Assembly: GCF_000265245.1 (NCBI RefSeq)
Contig: NZ_AJKS02000002.1
Location: forward strand, 186,001 to 250,000
Source of the DNA: Halomonas smyrnensis AAD6
GTDB lineage: Bacteria > Pseudomonadota > Gammaproteobacteria > Pseudomonadales > Halomonadaceae
Direction of reading: 5' to 3'
Length of the DNA stretch: 64,000 nt
Shown: one piece after another, positions 61,833 through 64,000 of the stretch
Numbering within the stretch: the first letter of the stretch is position 1
Layout: each line of letters starts with the position of its first letter
The notes under the pieces: generated by a model
What the model was told of the DNA's origin: nothing
Seen by the model: only the letters and a program-made list of their open reading frames with translations
Databases searched by the model: none
Made by a program: the position numbers and the translations under genes

Positions 61833-62620
61833 ACCAGCCCGATACCGCCCAAGGCCACGACGCCGGCAGCGATGACGCCCCCGTGCTGACCGCCCGCGGC
61901 ATCCGCCTCGGCTTTTCCGGCACCACGGTGCTCGACGGCGTCGACCTGGCCGTGCACCCCCGCGAGTTCATCGCCATCGTCGGCGCCTCCGGGGTCGGCA
62001 AGTCGACCCTGCTGCGCGCCCTGACCGGCCTGCTGACGCCCCAGGCCGGCCGCGTCAGCATCCCCCACGGCCGCGACGCCGACAGCCGCGCCTGGTCGAT
62101 GGTGTTCCAGGCCCCGCGGCTGTTTCCCTGGCGGCGGGTGCGCGCCAACGTGGAGCTGGGCCTCGAGGGGCTCGAACTGTCCCGCGACGAGCGCCGCCGC
62201 CGCGCGCTGGAGCCGCTGGCCCTGGTCGGGCTGGAGGGCATGGCCGAGCGCTGGCCGCACACGCTGTCCGGCGGCCAGCAGCAGCGGGTCGGCATCGCCC
62301 GCGCGCTGGCGGTGCGCCCGCGGGTGCTGTTCATGGACGAGCCGTTCTCGGCGCTGGACGCCATCACCCGCCGGCGCTTGCAGCAGGAGCTGATCGACCT
62401 GCGCCAGCGCACCGAGGCGGCGATCGTCTTCGTCACCCACGACATCGAGGAGGCGGTGCTGCTGGCCGACCGGGTGGTGGTGCTCGGCCGCGAGGCAGCG
62501 AACCGCCCGGCCAGCGTGGTGGCGCGCCACGAGATCACGCTGCCCGCCACCGAGCGCCGCGATCATCCCGACTTCGCCGACACCGTGCAGGCCGTCGAGG
62601 CCGCCATCGGCGAGCACTGA
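61829..62620 (+). CDS. SsuB/TauB-like ABC transporter ATP-binding protein
   Basis: 263 aa. Walker A GASGVGKST (about 50-58), Q-loop MVFQAPRLFPWRRV, signature LSGGQQQRVGIARAL, Walker B VLFMDEPFSALD, switch VTHDIEEAVLLADRV. Last of the three transporter genes. Confidence 0.94.
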   Translation: MNQPDTAQGHDAGSDDAPVLTARGIRLGFSGTTVLDGVDLAVHPREFIAIVGASGVGKSTLLRALTGLLTPQAGRVSIPHGRDADSRAWSMVFQAPRLFPWRRVRANVELGLEGLELSRDERRRRALEPLALVGLEGMAERWPHTLSGGQQQRVGIARALAVRPRVLFMDEPFSALDAITRRRLQQELIDLRQRTEAAIVFVTHDIEEAVLLADRVVVLGREAANRPASVVARHEITLPATERRDHPDFADTVQAVEAAIGEH

Positions 62621-62634
62621 ACGAGGAAGCCCCG

Positions 62635-62934
62635 ATGAGCGACCTGCGCGTCCTGCTCCACGCCCCCACCGCCGATGGCCTGGCCCGGGCCCGGCGCAAC
62701 GCCCGCAACCTGCTGAACGCCCGCCCCGGGGCCGAGGTGCTGATCGTCGCCAACGGCGGCGCCGTGGCCGCCGCCCTGGCCGAGCCCGACGACACCGACG
62801 CGCGGCTGCGGCTGTGCCGCAACTCGCTGAAGGCCCAGGGGCTCGAGAATCCCCACGGCATCGCCGAGGTCGAGGCCGCGGTGGTCACCCTGGCCGAATT
62901 GCAGGCCGACGGCTGGGCCTATATCCGCGCCTAG
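62635..62934 (+). CDS. DsrE-like small protein
   Basis: 99 aa resembling the DsrE/DsrF-like fold: LRVLLHAPTADGLARARRNA, AEVLIVANGGAVAAAL, and LCRNSLKAQGLENPH with a Cys in the place used for sulfur transfer in related proteins. It lies 14 bases after the ATPase gene, in the same operon. A sulfur-carrier role would make the transporter substrate a sulfur compound. Confidence 0.7.
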   Translation: MSDLRVLLHAPTADGLARARRNARNLLNARPGAEVLIVANGGAVAAALAEPDDTDARLRLCRNSLKAQGLENPHGIAEVEAAVVTLAELQADGWAYIRA

Positions 62935-62957
62935 ACGACGGCGCCATGACGCGCATG

Positions 62958-62981
62958 ACGCCGGCCCTCGGGCCGGCGTTT
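62958..62981 (+). terminator. Terminator after the DsrE-like gene
   Basis: ACGCCGGCCC - TC - GGGCCGGCGT stem followed by TTTGCG. Confidence 0.8.
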
Positions 62982-63060
62982 GCGTATGCGTCTGGCGATA
63001 TTAAGGGCCGGTTAAGTATTAAATCCCAGACTGTCGGGGAATCGTCACGGAGACACCCCG

Positions 63061-63696
63061 ATGTCCTTGACCGTCATACGCCCCGCCCCCGAGTCGCCGA
63101 TCGAGTGGCGTGAAGCCCGCCACTGGTCGGAGCGCCACCGACTGGAGCAGCTGGTCAGCCACTGCTTCGCCACCCAGCACGATGCCCGCATCACCCAGTA
63201 CCTGCCGCGCCTGTTCGGCCTGTGGCAGCAGGAGCGGCCCGTGGCCGCGGTGGGCGTGCGTCGCGCCGACGAGGGCCGGCTGTTCCAGGAGGGCTATCTC
63301 GACGCCTCCGCCGAGGCCAGCCTGACCCAGGCTTTGGGCACGCCGATCGCCCGCGGCGGCATCGCCGAGATCGGCAACCTGGTGAGCAGCCGGCGCGGGC
63401 TGCAGCGGGTGCTGTTTCCCTACCTGATCGACCAGCTGGCCGAGGAAGGCCTGCACTGGGTGCTGTTCACGGCCATCCCGGCGGTGATCAACGGCATCCG
63501 CCGGCTGGGCATCGAGCTGATGCCGCTGCGCCTGGCCGATCCGGCCTGGCTGGGCCAGGACCGCGAGGCCTGGGGCCACTACTACGATCAGCACCCCTGG
63601 GTGATGGCCGGCGACCTGCGCCTGGCCCGCGAGCGGCTGCACGCCGCCGGCCTGCTCTCGACGCTGCGGGAGGGCGACCATGTCCGACCGGCGTGA
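63061..63696 (+). CDS. Thermostable hemolysin family protein
   Basis: 211 aa matching the thermostable hemolysin (T_hemolysin) family: the N-terminal HRLEQLVSHCFATQHDARIT, QYLPRLFGLWQQERPVAAVG, and AEIGNLVSSRRGLQRVLFPYLIDQL. The fold resembles acyltransferases of the GNAT/autoinducer-synthase type, so the true activity may be acyl transfer. Overlaps the downstream AMP-ligase by 17 bases. Confidence 0.88.
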   Translation: MSLTVIRPAPESPIEWREARHWSERHRLEQLVSHCFATQHDARITQYLPRLFGLWQQERPVAAVGVRRADEGRLFQEGYLDASAEASLTQALGTPIARGGIAEIGNLVSSRRGLQRVLFPYLIDQLAEEGLHWVLFTAIPAVINGIRRLGIELMPLRLADPAWLGQDREAWGHYYDQHPWVMAGDLRLARERLHAAGLLSTLREGDHVRPA

Positions 63697-64000
63697 GCGC
63701 TTCCTCGACCGCCTGACCGCCCACGCCGAGCTCGCCCCCGAGGCCACGGCGCTGTGGGACGGCACGCAGCGGCTGAGCTACGGCGAGCTGGCCGCCGCCA
63801 TCGACGAGCGTCGAGCGCGGCTGGCGGCGGCCGGCGCGAGCCGCGTGGGCCTGGCGCTGGACAACGGCGTCGAATGGGCGCTGTGGGACCTGGCGCTGCT
63901 GGCCGATTCCCGCGTCGCGGTGCCGGTGCCGGCCTTCTTCGGCGACGCCCAGCGCCGCCACCTGGTCGAGCGGGCCGGCCTCGACGCCTGGATCGGCCCC
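63680..64000 (+). CDS. AMP-dependent synthetase/ligase, N-terminal part (runs off the window)
   Basis: Begins MSDRRERFLDRLTAHAELAP with RLSYGELAAAIDERRARLAA and VGLALDNGVEWALWDLALL, the usual N-terminus of acyl-CoA synthetase/adenylation enzymes. Its start overlaps the hemolysin-family stop, so the pair is translationally coupled and probably acts in one acyl-activation/transfer pathway. Confidence 0.88.
   Translation, partial: MSDRRERFLDRLTAHAELAPEATALWDGTQRLSYGELAAAIDERRARLAAAGASRVGLALDNGVEWALWDLALLADSRVAVPVPAFFGDAQRRHLVERAGLDAWIGP

Overview
The window is high-GC gammaproteobacterial chromosome, most likely Halomonadaceae (Halomonas-like). The evidence is the core order dnaK-grpE / recN / fur-bamE / rnfH-ratA / smpB-ssrA, a tmRNA tag reading ANDDNYAQGALAA, a one-cysteine Fur of Pseudomonas type, and a thermostable-hemolysin-family gene beside an AMP-ligase. 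No taxonomic search was possible.

Layout. (1) 1-5647 is conserved core: the heat-shock genes dnaK and grpE, each behind a clear sigma-32 promoter; recN behind a promoter overlapped by a LexA-type box; divergent fur/bamE; rnfH-ratA; and smpB followed by ssrA. (2) 5648-15682 is an integrative element abutting the 3' end of ssrA. It has seven arm-type TGCCCCC repeats, a P4-type tyrosine integrase, AlpA, a Toprim primase and a DUF927 helicase, then a type I modification module (hsdM-hsdS). (3) 15683-20329 is an insertion-sequence graveyard. An intact ISL3 element joins a truncated hsdS to the 5'-truncated, nonsense-mutated remains of a glycosyltransferase, followed by IS481, IS30 and IS3 wreckage and an intact galE. 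(4) 21473-34725 is a second mobile region. It holds a 331-aa tyrosine recombinase, a three-gene SF2 helicase operon behind a structured leader that resembles the phage P4 immunity RNA, a toxin/antitoxin-like cargo zone, and an operon of a small protein plus two very large recombinase-like proteins. (5) 34842-36017 is a gene remnant and a wrecked IS5. (6) 36275-42980 is a catabolic island: IclR regulator, CoA-transferase, citryl-CoA-lyase-like enzyme, TAXI-TRAP transporter and SMP-30 lactonase. (7) 43106-46061 is a tctCBA tripartite tricarboxylate transporter. (8) 46200-49625 is a second scrap yard: IS110 fragment, AbiEii pseudogene, intact IS30, a truncated gene and a decayed copy of an outer-membrane protein gene. 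(9) 49704-64000 returns to chromosome-like gene content: aldo/keto reductase, outer-membrane barrel, Zur-boxed znuCBA with a small leading ORF, LysR, DoxX, betaine-type binding protein, gloA, NlpC/P60 lipoprotein, 1-Cys peroxiredoxin, an SsuACB-like ABC transporter with a DsrE-like partner, and thermostable hemolysin with an acyl-activating enzyme running off the end.

How the parts work together. The core genes cover stress and proteostasis (DnaK/GrpE), recombinational repair (RecN), iron control (Fur), ribosome rescue (SmpB/tmRNA) and zinc uptake (ZnuABC under a Zur box). The accessory middle of about 30 kb shows repeated integration followed by IS-mediated deletion; two IS elements sit exactly at junctions between unrelated half-genes. 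The most novel-looking item is the leader at 25043-25277. A good promoter, a short terminated RNA and three TTGGCGA/TCGCCAA elements (two sense, one antisense) precede the helicase operon, suggesting RNA-based self-immunity of the element. The second is the large recombinase pair, in which one partner keeps the catalytic tyrosine and the other appears to lack it.
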